64,000 bases of DNA from Bacillota bacterium (GTDB taxonomy: Bacteria; Bacillota; Clostridia; Lachnospirales; Lachnospiraceae): NCBI GenBank assembly GCA_023395555.1, contig JAEWYQ010000079.1, forward strand, positions 19,386 through 83,385, in the 5' to 3' direction. Below, piece by piece: positions 1-8,793 of the stretch. The notes under the pieces are model-generated. The model saw only the letters and a program-made list of their open reading frames with translations, did no database searches and had not been told where the DNA came from. Position 1 is the stretch's first letter. Each line of letters starts with the position of its first letter. A program made the translations under genes and the position numbers.

Positions 1-141
1 TGACTGATCCGGAACAGTGATGTGGAATGGGGATACATATCTTTGAGAATTCGCAACCGAATCCTTATACCTCATCAAGAGCACGAAGCATTGCTGTTCT
101 GATAACTTACCCGAACATTCGGCTGCTTAACATAGATATGA

Positions 142-206
142 CCGGGCTGCCTGCCGTATTTCTTTCCTGATATAGGGAGGGAATGCGGCAGGCAGCCCGG
201 TTTTTT
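142..206 (+). terminator. Intrinsic terminator
   Basis: A perfect 15-bp GC-rich inverted repeat (arms 142-156 and 186-200, CCGGGCTGCCTGCCG) is followed by six T at 201-206. It would end a transcript entering from the left edge. No coding remnant is recognisable in 1-141. Confidence 0.85.
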
Positions 207-286
207 GCCTGTATGTCCGATTGTAGTGTACCAAGCCTCTGGGAAATACCCGGCAAGTCTGACGGCGTAAGGTTAAGGGGGTTCGG

Positions 287-955
287 CTAAGGCATAACGG
301 CGATATAGTTGTACATCAGGATGAAGTGGCAGATGCTTCCGCCCATAACAAAGAGATGGAAGATCTCATGGGAGCCGAAGTATTTATGCCGGTTGTTGAA
401 GATGGGAAGCTTCAGGGCGTAGATGATCCCACCGGCGGTATAAATAATTCCGCCGGCCAGCAGCCATACAAAAGCGGCGACAGGCAGAGCGTTAATAATC
501 TGGGTAAAGGCAAGCACACAGGTCCAGCCCATGGCAATATATATTACAGAAGAGAACCATTTGGGACAATGCACCCAGAAGCCGGTTACAATAATCCCGA
601 TGAGAGCAATACTCCAGATCAGTACGAGCATAGCCAGACCGGTGCGGCCTCCCAGTGCAATGAGACAGATGGGAGTATAGGTTCCTGCAATCAGAACATA
701 AATCATCATGTGATCAAATTTCTTGAGCCGGACATGGATCTTTGCAGTCTTTCCAAAGGTATGGTACACTGTACTTGCAACATACAGCAGGATCATGCTG
801 AGTATAAAGATACCAAGGGAAAGAAGATGGATCGGGCCGGGATGGTGTGCCGCTTTGATAAGAAGCGGAGTTGCAGCAAAGGCGGTCATCAGAGTGCCGA
901 TCAGATGAGTAATGGCGCTGCCGGGATCTTTTGCTTTTACTTTTTTGACTGTCAT
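287..955 (-). CDS. Hemolysin III family membrane protein (TrhA/YqfA-like)
   Basis: This is a 222-residue, seven-helix membrane protein of the hemolysin III / PAQR-like family. The N-terminal region has the family pattern DPGSAITHLIGT, then STVYHTF near residue 62 and GSHEIFHLFVMGG with conserved histidines near the C-terminus. Those histidines fit the metal site of this superfamily. The length is normal for bacterial members. The biochemical role is poorly defined; some homologues affect membrane-lipid homeostasis and the haemolysin name is historical. The gene is monocistronic, divergent from the DUF951 gene. Confidence 0.88.
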   Translation of the reverse strand: MTVKKVKAKDPGSAITHLIGTLMTAFAATPLLIKAAHHPGPIHLLSLGIFILSMILLYVASTVYHTFGKTAKIHVRLKKFDHMMIYVLIAGTYTPICLIALGGRTGLAMLVLIWSIALIGIIVTGFWVHCPKWFSSVIYIAMGWTCVLAFTQIINALPVAAFVWLLAGGIIYTAGGIIYALKLPIFNNRHKYFGSHEIFHLFVMGGSICHFILMYNYIAVMP

Positions 956-1298
956 AAAATCAACTCCTCGTAATTAATTGTGTTGTGGTTATTAGTATTG
1001 CCAAATTCAACAGTATAAATGCATGATGTAGAACTGTTAACTTAACATGTGGTTATAAAAACTACGTAACCTATGTTTATATACTACAACAATGCTTTGT
1101 AAAATGCAAGAAAAAATTTTGTTTTTATTAATTAATGTATTATGATATAATGGAAGCGGAAATGTAAGTCTGCTTGCAATTTTTGCTTGGAGCAAACAAC
1201 GCCGGACTGCAAGCTGCTTGTCTTATGTTAGCCGGATCATGAACCTGGTTGCCAATAGCAGAAGGAGCGTGTCTCCGGTGGAAAGGCTGGGGTGTATT
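956..1298. other. Divergent intergenic region
   Basis: This 343-bp gap separates the hemolysin III and DUF951 genes. It is AT-rich. A TATAAT at 1146-1151 is a possible rightward -10 box, but no good -35 lies at the right distance. The stretch 1165-1220 holds repeated TGCTTG/TGCAAG words that could form a weak leader hairpin. Nothing else is evident. Confidence 0.35.
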
Positions 1299-1496
1299 AT
1301 GGATTTAAATCTTGGGGATATTGTAAGGTTGAAAAAACCGCATCCCTGCGGAAGTTTTGAATGGGAGATTCTCCGGGTGGGGATGGATTTTCGTTTGAAA
1401 TGCTTGGGCTGCGGGCATCAGGTAATGCTGCCGCGCAAGCTGGTTGAAAAGAATATGAAACAGGTAAGGAAACCGACGGCTGATGGAACAGAATGA
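1299..1496 (+). CDS. DUF951 family protein
   Basis: This is a 65-residue basic protein starting MDLNLGDIVRLKKPHPCG. The pattern GDIVRLKKPHPCGS...W.I.R.G.D...KC.GCGH...LPR is the DUF951 signature, with three cysteines that could bind zinc. I start it at 1299 because family members begin MDLxxGDIVxLKKxHPCG and the upstream extension is not conserved-looking. Function is unknown; DUF951 genes are common housekeeping neighbours in Firmicutes. It overlaps the following small zinc-ribbon gene by 14 bp, implying translational coupling. Confidence 0.85.
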   Translation: MDLNLGDIVRLKKPHPCGSFEWEILRVGMDFRLKCLGCGHQVMLPRKLVEKNMKQVRKPTADGTE

Positions 1497-1746
1497 AATG
1501 AGAAGATGCAAGCGCTGTCTTCTGCAGGATATCGCACCGGAGGAATATCTGGAGCATATGAAAATTTATCTGAACGGGCTGAACGAGGATACGAAAGCGG
1601 AGGAGCCTCTCTATCTTGAGCGGCTGTCCAGATGCCGGGAATGTGAGAATCTGAGAGAGGGAATCTGCCGAATCTGCGGCTGCTTTGTGGAGTTTCGGGC
1701 AGCGGTAAAAAGCAAGGCCTGTCCGGCAATTCATCCCCTGTGGTAA
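1483..1746 (+). CDS. Small zinc-ribbon protein (DUF6171-like)
   Basis: This is an 87-residue protein with CxxC near the N-terminus (CKRC), CRECENL, CRICGC and a final CPAIHPLW. The multiple CxxC pairs indicate zinc binding. The overall pattern resembles the DUF6171 family of small Clostridia proteins, recognised from memory and not by search. It starts inside the end of the DUF951 gene and precedes a HAD phosphatase on the same strand, so it is probably in that operon. Function is unknown. Confidence 0.75.
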   Translation: MEQNEMRRCKRCLLQDIAPEEYLEHMKIYLNGLNEDTKAEEPLYLERLSRCRECENLREGICRICGCFVEFRAAVKSKACPAIHPLW

Positions 1747-1799
1747 AGAAAAGAGCGGATACGGCAAGACCGTGATCCGGCGATATTTTGGAGGTACAG

Positions 1800-2450
1800 A
1801 TGAAATATGTATTACTGGATCTGGATGGAACGATCACAGATCCCGGAGTTGGAATTACGAAGTCGGTTCAATATGCTCTAAGGTCAAAGGGAATATTTGT
1901 CCGGGAGCTGGAAAGCCTCCACCGGCATATTGGGCCGCCTCTTAAGACTTCTTTTATGGAGTTTTATAATTTTAACGAGGAGGAAGCAGAGGAGCTGGTG
2001 TCGAAGTACCGGGAGTATTTTAAGGATACCGGTATCTATGAGAATCAGGTATACGAAGGGATGGAAGAGCTTTTGAAAAAGCTGCGGGCCGCAGGGAAGA
2101 AGCTGATTACCGCGACCTCCAAGCCTGAGATTTTTGCCAAAAAGATACTGGAGCACTTTCATCTGGAGCGATACTTTGATGATATCTGCGGTGCTACCCT
2201 GGATGAAAGCCGTATTGCCAAGGCGGACGTAATCCGCTATGCTCTGGCGAAGAACGGAATTGAGGACCTCTCCCAGGTAGTGATGGTGGGGGACCGGGAG
2301 CATGATGTGGAAGGAGCCCGGAAGGTTGGAATTGCTGCCATCGGGGTGCTCTATGGCTATGGAAGCAGACAGGAGCTGGAGCAGGCCGGAGCAATGCGGC
2401 TGGCAGGAACGGTGGAAGAGCTGTATGATGTGATTATGGATATGGAATGA
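1800..2450 (+). CDS. HAD hydrolase, phosphoglycolate phosphatase-like
   Basis: This is a 216-residue HAD-superfamily phosphatase with the nucleophile motif DLDGTITD at the N-terminus, a small helical cap, a central TSKP motif (motif II) and VGDREHDVEGAR (motif IV). This architecture matches Gph/YjjG-like small-molecule phosphatases; the substrate cannot be told from sequence. The start at 1800 is chosen because GGAGG at 1790-1794 sits five bases upstream. The TTG at 1788 that opens the frame earlier overlaps that site and is unlikely. Its stop overlaps the next reading frame, so it is probably cotranscribed with exonuclease III. Confidence 0.88.
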   Translation: MKYVLLDLDGTITDPGVGITKSVQYALRSKGIFVRELESLHRHIGPPLKTSFMEFYNFNEEEAEELVSKYREYFKDTGIYENQVYEGMEELLKKLRAAGKKLITATSKPEIFAKKILEHFHLERYFDDICGATLDESRIAKADVIRYALAKNGIEDLSQVVMVGDREHDVEGARKVGIAAIGVLYGYGSRQELEQAGAMRLAGTVEELYDVIMDME

Positions 2451-2470
2451 TCAGAAAGGAACTAAGGATT

Positions 2471-3235
2471 ATGAAGCTGGTATCATGGAATGTCAATGGA
2501 TTGCGATCCTGTATTGGGAAAGGCTTTGAGGAGTTTTTTAAACAGGCAGATGCAGATATGTTCTGCCTTCAGGAGACGAAGCTGCAGCCGGAGCAGGTAG
2601 AAGTGGCTTTTGAGGGCTATCATCAGTATTTTAACTCGGCGGTGAAAAAAGGATATTCAGGAACTGCCCTTTTTTCAAAGAAGAAACCCATCGGTGTGAC
2701 CTTTGACATGGGGATTGAAAAGCATGACGCGGAAGGCAGGATTATTACTGCGGAATATGAGGATTTTTATCTGGTCACCGTATATACGCCCAATTCCCAG
2801 AGGGAGCTGGCCAGACTGGATTATCGGATGGAGTGGGAAGAGGATTTCAGGGAGTTCCTGCTTGTTCTGGATCAGAAGAAGCCGGTGGTGGTCTGCGGAG
2901 ATATGAACGTGGCACATAAGGAAATCGACTTGAAGAATCCGAAGTCGAATAAAAGGAATGCGGGCTTTACCATTGAGGAACGGGATAAGATGACGGCACT
3001 GCTGGACAGCGGCTTCCTTGATACCTTCCGCTATAAATATCCGGACGCAGCGGATGCCTACACCTGGTGGTCCTATATGTTTCATGCCAGAGAGAAGAAT
3101 GTGGGTTGGCGTATCGACTATTTTCTGGCGTCGGAGCGTCTGAAGGACCGGATTGAAGACAGCCTGATCTTCAAGGATACCATGGGCAGCGATCATTGTC
3201 CCGTGGGGCTTGTTTTGAAAGATGGAAAGGAATAG
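2471..3235 (+). CDS. Exodeoxyribonuclease III (Xth/ExoA type AP endonuclease)
   Basis: This is a 254-residue exonuclease III family protein acting in base-excision repair: cleavage 5' of abasic sites and 3'-5' exonuclease on duplex DNA. Visible motifs are WNVNGLR, the metal ligand in LQETK, VVCGDMNVAH, GWRIDYF and the catalytic histidine in GSDHCPV. Length is typical. I prefer the ATG at 2471 (protein begins MKLVSWNVNG, as in homologues) over the ATG at 2447 that overlaps the upstream stop. It is followed after 3 bp by a cyclase gene. Confidence 0.93.
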   Translation: MKLVSWNVNGLRSCIGKGFEEFFKQADADMFCLQETKLQPEQVEVAFEGYHQYFNSAVKKGYSGTALFSKKKPIGVTFDMGIEKHDAEGRIITAEYEDFYLVTVYTPNSQRELARLDYRMEWEEDFREFLLVLDQKKPVVVCGDMNVAHKEIDLKNPKSNKRNAGFTIEERDKMTALLDSGFLDTFRYKYPDAADAYTWWSYMFHAREKNVGWRIDYFLASERLKDRIEDSLIFKDTMGSDHCPVGLVLKDGKE

Positions 3236-3238
3236 AGA

Positions 3239-3838
3239 ATGAAGCTTTACGATATCACGCAGGAGCTGTTTCATGGGAAGGTATATCCCGGAGATCTGAC
3301 CCCCTCCTATGACAGAGTATCGGATCTGACCAGGGGAGCTTCCTATAATCTGACGAATCTGTCCATGGGAGCCCATAATGCGACTCATATTGATGCACCC
3401 TTTCATTTCTATAAGGATGGGAAGACCGTGGAGCAGCTTGAGCTGGCCCGCTGCATCGGACCTTGTTCGGTAATCGAGTTAAGGAACCGGGAAGAGGCGG
3501 AATGGAAGCAGAAGCTGCTGACCAGCCAAAAGAGGCTGCTGATCAAGGGCAATACCGAGATCACCCCGGGGATGGCAAGGCTGCTGAATGAATATGGAAT
3601 TCTTCTGGTTGGCGTGGAAACCCAGAGTGTGGGCTCAGAGGACGACACCATGCCGGTGCATCTGGAGCTGTTGGGGCAGGAAGTAGTGCTGCTGGAGGGT
3701 ATCTGCCTGGAAGGGGTTGCTCCGGGAGATTATTTTCTCTTTGCCCCGCCGCTGAAGCTGGGAGGATGCGAAGGAGCGCCCTGCAGGGCGATATTGATGG
3801 AGATGGGGCACCGAGAGACCGGAATCGGACCGGATTGA
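3239..3838 (+). CDS. Cyclase family protein (kynurenine formamidase-like)
   Basis: This is a 199-residue protein of the metal-dependent cyclase/arylformamidase family. The metal-binding signature HNATHIDAPFHF near residues 45-56 corresponds to the family HxGTHxDxPxHF. The conserved GVETQSVG lies mid-protein. Members hydrolyse amides or lactones such as N-formylkynurenine, but the sequence does not show the substrate and no tryptophan-degradation genes are nearby. The gene sits 3 bp after exonuclease III and is probably in the same operon. Confidence 0.85.
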   Translation: MKLYDITQELFHGKVYPGDLTPSYDRVSDLTRGASYNLTNLSMGAHNATHIDAPFHFYKDGKTVEQLELARCIGPCSVIELRNREEAEWKQKLLTSQKRLLIKGNTEITPGMARLLNEYGILLVGVETQSVGSEDDTMPVHLELLGQEVVLLEGICLEGVAPGDYFLFAPPLKLGGCEGAPCRAILMEMGHRETGIGPD

Positions 3839-3881
3839 GGAGCATAGTATTGAACTAGAGAAGAATGGAAGGTGGAGTGCG

Positions 3882-4946
3882 ATGGAAGCGATAAGAATAA
3901 GAACGGATCAGGCTGAAGCTGGGATGAAGGCGGCTTCGGACGTGTATAACCCCCAGGGGCAGCTGATAATTCCGAAGGGAACCGTGTTGGACGGACGAAC
4001 GATTAACCGGCTGCGGTATTATCATATTTATGGGCTTGTGGTTTATCCCAATGAAGTAAAAGTAGAGCCGGTATCTTATATGGAAATGCTTCGCAGTACA
4101 CCGGAATTTAAGAAATTCAACCGTACTTATGTAGGCTCCATTCAGAATGTGGAGAATAACTTTGGCGGCCTTCTGGAGGGCGGTCAGGAATTTGATCCCG
4201 GTAAGCTGCTGGCAGAGACAGAGCGTATCTTGTCAGAGGGAAGAAACGGGGCCCATATTCTGGAGATGCTCCACGGCATTCGAAATTATGACGATTTAAC
4301 CTATGTACATGGTCTGAATGTATCTCTAATCTGCAATGTCTTCGGCAACTGGCTGAAGCTTCCCAAGGAAGACATCCGGATTCTGACCATTGCCGGCCTG
4401 CTGCATGACATCGGCAAGATGCTGATACCCTCAGAGATTATATCAAAGGCGGGTAAGCTGACACCGGAAGAATATAAGATTGTTAAGACTCATGCCATGA
4501 AGGGCTTTCAGGTGCTGAAGGATTTTCCTGTGGACATGAGGGTAAAATATGCGGCTCTGATGCATCATGAGAGATGTGACGGAAGCGGCTATCCTAACGG
4601 CTTTGTGGCGGAGCAAATCGATGAATTTGCAAAAATTATTGCAATTGCCGATGTCTACGATGCCATGACCTCAAGCCGCCGCTACCGCAATGCCATCAGT
4701 CCTTTCGATGTAATTGCGGAATTTGAGAAGGATGGCTTCCTGAAATTTGATCCGGGATACCTGATGGTCTTCCTGGAGCGGATGGTAGAGTCCTACATCC
4801 ACAATATGGTACGCCTCAGTGATGGGCGGGAAGGCGAGGTTATCATGATTAACCGTCTCTCCCTGTCCCGTCCGGTGGTAAAGGTGGGAGATGCTTATGT
4901 GGATCTGTCCAAGGAGAGAAAGCTCTCCATCAAAGAAGTAATTTAA
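3882..4946 (+). CDS. HD-GYP domain protein, putative cyclic-di-GMP phosphodiesterase
   Basis: This is a 354-residue protein. An N-terminal region of about 120 residues has no clear known domain and is followed by an HD-GYP domain. The HD motif is in GLLHDIGKML, and HHERCDGSGYPNG holds the GYP part; both are intact, so hydrolysis of cyclic di-GMP or a related dinucleotide is plausible. No GGDEF or receiver domain is attached, so the input signal is unknown. A good ribosome site (GGTGGAG) precedes the ATG. It converges with azlD, with only three bases between the two stops and no visible terminator. Confidence 0.88.
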   Translation: MEAIRIRTDQAEAGMKAASDVYNPQGQLIIPKGTVLDGRTINRLRYYHIYGLVVYPNEVKVEPVSYMEMLRSTPEFKKFNRTYVGSIQNVENNFGGLLEGGQEFDPGKLLAETERILSEGRNGAHILEMLHGIRNYDDLTYVHGLNVSLICNVFGNWLKLPKEDIRILTIAGLLHDIGKMLIPSEIISKAGKLTPEEYKIVKTHAMKGFQVLKDFPVDMRVKYAALMHHERCDGSGYPNGFVAEQIDEFAKIIAIADVYDAMTSSRRYRNAISPFDVIAEFEKDGFLKFDPGYLMVFLERMVESYIHNMVRLSDGREGEVIMINRLSLSRPVVKVGDAYVDLSKERKLSIKEVI

Positions 4947-4949
4947 GGT

Positions 4950-5285
4950 CTATACGAATACATTTTGAACCAGTACCATGTAGATAAGAGCACCCCCTCC
5001 GATGCTGAGCAGGGTGTTCTTTTTCCATAAGTGCAGCAGGACAATGGCCAGAATACTGACGGCTTCCGGGAGTGCATAGGGAGACTTGAGGAGGGAGATA
5101 TCCTTAAGGCAGTAGATTACCAGCATTCCGATGATGGTAAAGGGAAGGATATCCGCCAGATATTTCATATATTTTGGGATGGGCTTATTCTCGGGGAACA
5201 GAAGAAAGGGCAGGGCCCGGGTAAGCAAGGTTCCCAGAGATACAATTATAAAAAAGATGATTAACTGCGGTGTGGTATAGTTCAT
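4950..5285 (-). CDS. azlD: AzlD-type branched-chain amino acid transport subunit
   Basis: This is a 111-residue protein with three to four predicted membrane helices and the AzlD pattern GTLLTRALPFLLFP. It is the small subunit that pairs with AzlC in export of branched-chain or other hydrophobic amino acids. The open frame continues upstream, but I start at 5285 because GAGAGG precedes it and because it then overlaps the azlC stop by 4 bp (ATGA), the usual azlCD arrangement. Confidence 0.85.
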   Translation of the reverse strand: MNYTTPQLIIFFIIVSLGTLLTRALPFLLFPENKPIPKYMKYLADILPFTIIGMLVIYCLKDISLLKSPYALPEAVSILAIVLLHLWKKNTLLSIGGGALIYMVLVQNVFV

Positions 5286-5980
5286 TGCTTCCTCTCCCGT
5301 TCCATAGGTTTCTTCAAAATTGTGACGCATAGCAGGATACAGATCATGGATGGAATAATAAAATCCGAGGCTCCGAACAGAAGCCGGCACACTATGGCGC
5401 TGAGAATGCCGATGAGGGCGGGCAGGTGGTTGGAGGTCTGCCTCCATTGATTGATCAGGATCACGACAAAGAGTGCGGTCAGCACAAAATCAATTCCCCT
5501 GGTATTAATAGTCAGCAGGCTTCCCAGGACACCGCCCAGGACGGAGCCGAGGACCCAGTAGGTGTGATCCAGAAGGGATACGAACAGATAAAACCATCGT
5601 TTCTCCACTCCCTCCGGGATATTGGCGGAGCACAGGATGGAAAAGCTCTCATCCGTCAGGGAGAAGATGAGATAGGGCTTCATTCTGCCGGTTCCCCGGT
5701 AGGCGTTGAGCATGGAGATGCCATAGAAGATATGCCTTGCATTGACAGCGATGGTCATCAGAAAAGCGCCGAGAGGATCGAAACCGACAGCCAGAAGGGC
5801 AACGGTCACAAACTGCATGGAACCGGCATAAACAAAGACACTGGCCAGAATGATCCAAAAGAGGGAGAAGCCCTTGTCATTCATGAGAATGCCGTAGGCT
5901 GTTCCAAGGACAAGGTATCCGGTAAGAACAGGGATGGTATGCGGAAAAGCAGCCTTAAGGGCTGCTGAGTGCTGCTTCAT
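5282..5980 (-). CDS. azlC: AzlC family ABC-independent amino acid exporter subunit
   Basis: This is a 232-residue membrane protein with the AzlC signature GYLVLGTAYGILMNDKGFS near the N-terminus and VNARHIFYG mid-protein. With AzlD it exports branched-chain amino acids or analogues. A strong ribosome site (AAGGAG) lies eight bases before the ATG. It is the first gene of the azlCD pair. No Lrp/AzlB regulator is adjacent. Confidence 0.9.
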   Translation of the reverse strand: MKQHSAALKAAFPHTIPVLTGYLVLGTAYGILMNDKGFSLFWIILASVFVYAGSMQFVTVALLAVGFDPLGAFLMTIAVNARHIFYGISMLNAYRGTGRMKPYLIFSLTDESFSILCSANIPEGVEKRWFYLFVSLLDHTYWVLGSVLGGVLGSLLTINTRGIDFVLTALFVVILINQWRQTSNHLPALIGILSAIVCRLLFGASDFIIPSMICILLCVTILKKPMERERKQ

Positions 5981-6034
5981 AATGTATGCTCCTTAGACAT
6001 GTAAAGTAGTGGCCAGGCGGTAATGGCGGCCTTA

Positions 6035-6436
6035 TTATCTTTTTGAGCTTCCGGCATAAACGGGCGTAAAGTCTTCGCTGTCGGCACAGACAAAGCCGGA
6101 GAATTCAGCGGTAAGCTGCTCAAAATACGGGATAGTCAGGGACAGATCCGCCTCGCACAGGGTGATGGCAAAAATGGTTTGTATCCCTCTGTTCTTCACA
6201 AAAGCGGCGTCGGAGGGGCTCTGGAAATCAACCTCCATAGCCTCCAGATCCACTGAATTGCCGTTTGGAAGAACAAGCTCCATCACATTCATGTCAGTCC
6301 ATAGCTCTACAGCCAGGCCTTTGGTATTGTGGAAAAGCCTGCCGATATCAGCCGCCGATACCTTGGCCGGTGTCATGTAAAATAAATCAATGAATTGCTT
6401 TGGTGGTTCCTTGGTGGAATTCTTCTTATTTGCCAT
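6035..6436 (-). CDS. Conserved-looking protein of unknown function
   Basis: This is a 133-residue soluble protein with a lysine-rich N-terminus, no signal peptide and no membrane helix. It contains FAITLCEADL and FVCADSEDFTPVY segments that suggest an alpha/beta fold. I do not recognise the family; a loose resemblance to SseB-like domains is possible but weak. It has a credible ribosome site (AGAGAGG) and coding-like composition, and lies upstream of azlCD on the same strand with a 54-bp gap, so cotranscription is possible. Confidence 0.6.
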   Translation of the reverse strand: MANKKNSTKEPPKQFIDLFYMTPAKVSAADIGRLFHNTKGLAVELWTDMNVMELVLPNGNSVDLEAMEVDFQSPSDAAFVKNRGIQTIFAITLCEADLSLTIPYFEQLTAEFSGFVCADSEDFTPVYAGSSKR

Positions 6437-6530
6437 AAAAGACCTCTCTGATATTTATTTCATAATCCTGCTTGTCGTGCACTTACGCTTCATTATATTA
6501 TAATAAATTCAAAATGGCAAGAAAGCGGAG

Positions 6531-7391
6531 TTATTTTCTCATGGCCTCGTAGAATTGCCTTGGGGTCATGCCGTATTCATTTTTAAAAGCACGAAAAAAG
6601 TTGGAATAATCGCCGAAGCCGCATCGCTCACAGACCTGGGTTATGGGAAGGCCCTTAAGGATCAATTCTTTGGCGGCGATCAGCTTTTTCTGAAGAATGT
6701 AGCGGTGAAGCGTGGTGCCGGTATGTTTTTTGAATTCCCTGGAGAGATGGAATTTGCTCAGGTAGGAATGTTTGGCCAGAGTATCCAGGGCTATCTCCTC
6801 CTCAAGATGGGCGTTGATATACTCAAGGACGCTGTCGGTCAAGCGGCTCTTTTTAACATCCACATCAAACAGGACCTGATCATTGGAGGTCAGATTATTC
6901 AGATATACCATCAGCTCGGTGATATAGGCCCGGTACAGGAGGGATCTGCCGATTCCCCGGAAATGCTCCAGAGAAATCAGCTTATTCATCAGCGCCCGGA
7001 TGCTTTGCTGCCACTCCACATTGACCCGGAGCACGTTTTTTCTTCCGGGATTTTCAAAGCACCGGGTGAGATCTGTATTGTCGGCTGACAGATGACGTAA
7101 AAAGGCAGGGTTGATCCAGAGCACAAACCGTTCATAAGCCGTTTCCCTGGAATTGACGTACGCCTGGTGCAATTCCCTGGAATTGATCAGAATGATATCC
7201 CCGGGCTTAAGGGAATAGGCTTTGCCTTCGATTAAATAGGTGACATCCCCGGACAGGAAGAGGTAGCATTCGTAGAAATCGTGATGGTGGAGGCTTACGC
7301 CGGTCAGATCGGTATTAGAATAATGAAATATCTCATAATCCCGGGGCAGCATGTACTGGCGGGTCAGATATTCATGTGTTTTCTCGTTCAT
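6531..7391 (-). CDS. AraC family transcriptional regulator with cupin domain
   Basis: This is a 286-residue regulator. An N-terminal cupin-like sensor (HHHDFYECYLFLSGDVTYLIEG, metal or sugar pocket) is followed by two C-terminal AraC helix-turn-helix motifs (LDTLAKHSYLSKFHLSREFK and ITQVCERCGFGDYSNFFRAFK). The ribosome site AAGGAG is clear. It is divergent from mannonate dehydratase across a 226-bp region containing repeated TTGCAA half-sites, so it probably senses a uronate-derived sugar acid and controls uxuA. Confidence 0.9.
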   Translation of the reverse strand: MNEKTHEYLTRQYMLPRDYEIFHYSNTDLTGVSLHHHDFYECYLFLSGDVTYLIEGKAYSLKPGDIILINSRELHQAYVNSRETAYERFVLWINPAFLRHLSADNTDLTRCFENPGRKNVLRVNVEWQQSIRALMNKLISLEHFRGIGRSLLYRAYITELMVYLNNLTSNDQVLFDVDVKKSRLTDSVLEYINAHLEEEIALDTLAKHSYLSKFHLSREFKKHTGTTLHRYILQKKLIAAKELILKGLPITQVCERCGFGDYSNFFRAFKNEYGMTPRQFYEAMRK

Positions 7392-7418
7392 AGACGCTCC
7401 TTTTCAACTAAGCAATTT

Positions 7419-7561
7419 TTGCAAGTCTATAAGCAAGAATAACATAGAATTTAAGGAATTGTCCAGATATAATGAAAGAAATATGTTGCAATGCACGCAC
7501 ATTTGCTGTATTGCAACGTGAAATCTTAGTAAGATTGGTTTGGAGTTGCAAAACGTGCTCC
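7419..7561. promoter_or_regulatory. Putative operator half-sites between araC-type gene and uxuA
   Basis: TTGCAA occurs at 7419-7424 and 7556-7561, and as the inverted pair GTTGCAAT (7495-7502) and ATTGCAAC (7520-7527). A TATAAT at 7468-7473 lies between. Repeated half-sites in a divergent regulator/target gap are typical of AraC-family binding. Assignment to this regulator is inference. Confidence 0.45.
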
Positions 7562-7617
7562 GTGGAAGACGAATTAGTGAAGAATAGGGAAAGATGAAAT
7601 TGGAAAGGAGCGATTAT

Positions 7618-8676
7618 ATGATGAAGCTTTCGTTCAGATGGTACGGAGAAGAGGATGCGGTCAAGCTGGAATATATCAGACAGATTCCCAGTATGCACAG
7701 TATTGTTACGGCGGTGTATGATGTGCCGGTAGGTGAGGTTTGGAGCAGGGAGAGTATCCGAAAGCTAAAAAAGGCGGTAGAGGAAGCGGGGCTGCATTTT
7801 GAAGTAATTGAAAGCGTACCGGTGCATGAGGATATTAAGCTGGGGCTTCCGGCAAGGGAGAGGTATATTGAGAATTACAAGGAGAATATCCGCAGGCTGG
7901 CTGAGGCAGGGATCCGGGTGATCTGTTATAATTTTATGCCTGTGTTTGACTGGACCAGAACCCAGCTGGACAAGGTGCTGGAGGATGGCTCTACGGCGCT
8001 GGTATATTACAGGGAGCAGTTGGAGAAGATGGACCCGCTGACAGGGGAGCTCTCCCTGCCGGGCTGGGATGCCAGCTATACCAAGGAAGGCCTGGCTCAG
8101 GTCTTTGCCCAGTATAAGAATGTGGGCGAGGAAGAGCTGTGGGCCAATCTGGAGTATTTCCTGAAGCAGATTATTCCGGTGGCGGAGGAATGTGACGTGA
8201 AGATGGCAATTCATCCCGACGATCCGCCTTACAGCATCTTCGGACTTCCTCGAATCATTACGAAGGAAGAGAATCTGGATCGTTTCCTGAAGCTGGTGGA
8301 TAACAAATACAACGGGCTTACCTTCTGCACAGGCTCTCTGGGTTCGGCGGATTTCAACCATATCGTGAGCATGGTGGATAAATACAGCGCCCAGGGCAGA
8401 ATTCATTTCATGCATATGCGCAATGTGAAGCTGCTGGAGGATGGAAGCTTTGAGGAGAGTGCTCATTATTCCCCCTGCGGTTCCATGGATATGGTGGAAA
8501 TTATGAAGGTTCTCCATAAGAACGGTTTCGACGGTTACGTGCGCCCCGATCACGGAAGAATGATCTGGGGTGAGACCGGGAGACCGGGATACGGCTTATA
8601 TGATCGGGCACTTGGAGCCATGTATCTTACGGGAATATGGGAGACACTGGAGAAGAGCGGAAAGAAGGAAGGATAG
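7618..8676 (+). CDS. uxuA: Mannonate dehydratase
   Basis: This is a 352-residue enzyme converting D-mannonate to 2-keto-3-deoxygluconate in glucuronate catabolism. The UxuA pattern is clear: N-terminal [45 protein letters not shown] and [12 protein letters not shown], covering the metal-binding histidines, cysteine and aspartate. The start is set at 7618 because GGAAAGGAG ends seven bases upstream. No uxuB, uxaC or kdgK follows; instead a 16-codon open frame with a very strong ribosome site is found. Confidence 0.95.
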   Translation: MMKLSFRWYGEEDAVKLEYIRQIPSMHSIVTAVYDVPVGEVWSRESIRKLKKAVEEAGLHFEVIESVPVHEDIKLGLPARERYIENYKENIRRLAEAGIRVICYNFMPVFDWTRTQLDKVLEDGSTALVYYREQLEKMDPLTGELSLPGWDASYTKEGLAQVFAQYKNVGEEELWANLEYFLKQIIPVAEECDVKMAIHPDDPPYSIFGLPRIITKEENLDRFLKLVDNKYNGLTFCTGSLGSADFNHIVSMVDKYSAQGRIHFMHMRNVKLLEDGSFEESAHYSPCGSMDMVEIMKVLHKNGFDGYVRPDHGRMIWGETGRPGYGLYDRALGAMYLTGIWETLEKSGKKEG

Positions 8677-8702
8677 ACCTGTTTTGGCAAGGAGGTAGGA
8701 AC

Positions 8703-8753
8703 ATGAAGAATAGTATATTGAAATCACTTCTTTGGGATATTAACTGGCGCTGA
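8703..8753 (+). CDS. Short ORF (16 aa) after uxuA, stub or leader peptide
   Basis: AAGGAGGT at 8689-8696 is six bases before an ATG that opens MKNSILKSLLWDINWR and then stops. The ribosome site is stronger than those of most genes here, so translation is likely. It may be the 5' stub of a gene whose body has been lost, or a real small peptide. The stop is directly followed by the promoter of the next transcription unit. I do not recognise the peptide. Confidence 0.4.
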   Translation: MKNSILKSLLWDINWR

Positions 8754-8758
8754 GGTGA

Positions 8759-8787
8759 TTGACACACGGAGCAAAATGTATTATGAT
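8759..8787 (+). promoter_or_regulatory. Sigma-A promoter of the MATE gene
   Basis: TTGACA (8759-8764), a 17-bp spacer and TATGAT (8782-8787) form a near-consensus promoter. Transcription would start near 8794, about 155 bases before the MATE start codon. Confidence 0.85.
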
Positions 8788-8793
8788 AACAAC

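Noticed and set aside
326..973. 215-codon plus-strand ORF
   Set aside because: It is antisense to the hemolysin III gene, with a low-complexity, repeat-poor translation and no ribosome site.
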